A stretch of DNA of 64,000 bases from Bathymodiolus brooksi (lineage: Eukaryota; Mollusca; Bivalvia; Mytilida; Modiolidae), in NCBI GenBank assembly GCA_963680875.1, contig OY804584.1:93742031-93806030 (forward strand), written 5' to 3'. Shown here piece by piece: positions 63,870-64,000 of the stretch. Positions within the stretch are counted from its first letter, which is position 1. Every line of letters begins with the position of its first letter. Position numbers and translations under genes: made by a program. The notes beneath the pieces were generated by a model. That model was not told where the DNA came from. It saw only the letters and a program-made list of their open reading frames with translations, and did no database searches.

Positions 63870-64000
63870 CAATTGCGCAATCGTGTGAAACGTAAATACC
63901 GTGGTATCATAGAACCCTCGGTACCATAGGAAGGGAGTATACTAAAGAAACAATACAATATACAGACTCGAAAGAAATTAAAACGATGTTCCATTCAATG

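Larger units (their letters stand above)
63111..63932. repeat. Nested inverted repeat with conserved outer and inner arms
   Basis: The inner arms are listed separately. Outside them, TTCCTATGGTACCGAG at 63,315 pairs with CTCGGTACCATAGGAA ending at 63,932. CGGGGTTCTATGGTACCACG at 63,111 pairs with the region 63,897-63,916 (CCGTGGTATCATAGAACCC). All matches are imperfect. The layout suggests an old foldback or MITE cluster, or an inverted duplication. No transposase frame is present. Confidence 0.65.
61065..64000 (+). other. Downstream intron sequence, open at the right edge
   Basis: If the donor is used, this is intron of at least 2.9 kb. It is AT-rich, with diverged repeat pairs, a 28-G run and an inverted repeat, each listed separately. 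I looked for the UBA-domain exon (VDETGVE...DIELVMSQANVSR) on the + strand and did not see it. From 62,211 to about 63,100 I find nothing nameable beyond short C/G and T runs. Confidence 0.55.

Overview
This is a eukaryotic, almost certainly metazoan, window in two very different parts. Bases 1 to about 59,603 are satellite DNA. Bases 59,604 to 64,000 are AT-rich, mostly non-coding DNA holding one recognisable coding exon. The exon (about 60,928-61,058, + strand, ending at a consensus GTAAGC splice donor) encodes an internal piece of the alpha subunit of the nascent polypeptide-associated complex (NACA): the conserved EDLSQQAQMAAAEKFK block followed by an acidic QEESEEEGE tail. The intron-rich layout, AT-rich flanks, microsatellites and small foldback repeats suit an invertebrate such as a mollusc, but that taxon is a guess.

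The satellite is built from a 52-bp monomer (with common 50-bp and rare 45-bp forms), head-to-tail on the + strand from base 1 to 58,941. That is on the order of 1,100 copies, and the array runs off the left edge. The + strand is half A and only about 12% T. Higher-order structure is layered. Monomers form 258-bp pentamers and 310-bp hexamers. Larger blocks are then tandemly duplicated: about 3.2 kb and 1.4 kb (1-10 kb), 2,320 bp (10.0-14.7 kb), 1.9-2.1 kb (14.4-19.4 kb), 3.97-4.02 kb (19.4-31.3 kb), 5.3 kb (32.0-42.7 kb) and 7.2-7.5 kb (41.6-56.25 kb). From 12 kb on, a 45-bp deletion monomer in three sequence versions anchors the blocks and can be used to trace their history.

At 58,942-59,021 the array is broken by an 80-bp A-rich spacer. 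It then resumes in the opposite orientation for about 582 bp (11 monomers) and stops at a 140-bp foldback element at 59,603-59,742.

Beyond that, 59,743-64,000 holds a 43-bp x 3 minisatellite, the NACA exon, two pairs of diverged intronic repeats, a run of 28 G and a nested inverted repeat at 63.1-63.9 kb containing a CTCF-like motif. Neither the preceding (NAC-domain) nor the following (UBA-domain) NACA exon is visible. So if the assembly is right and the gene intact, the whole satellite lies inside, or directly beside, a NACA intron.

The many short open frames across the satellite are not genes. On the minus strand they start at TTG rather than ATG, and they exist only because a 52-bp unit steps through all three frames before meeting a TGA.
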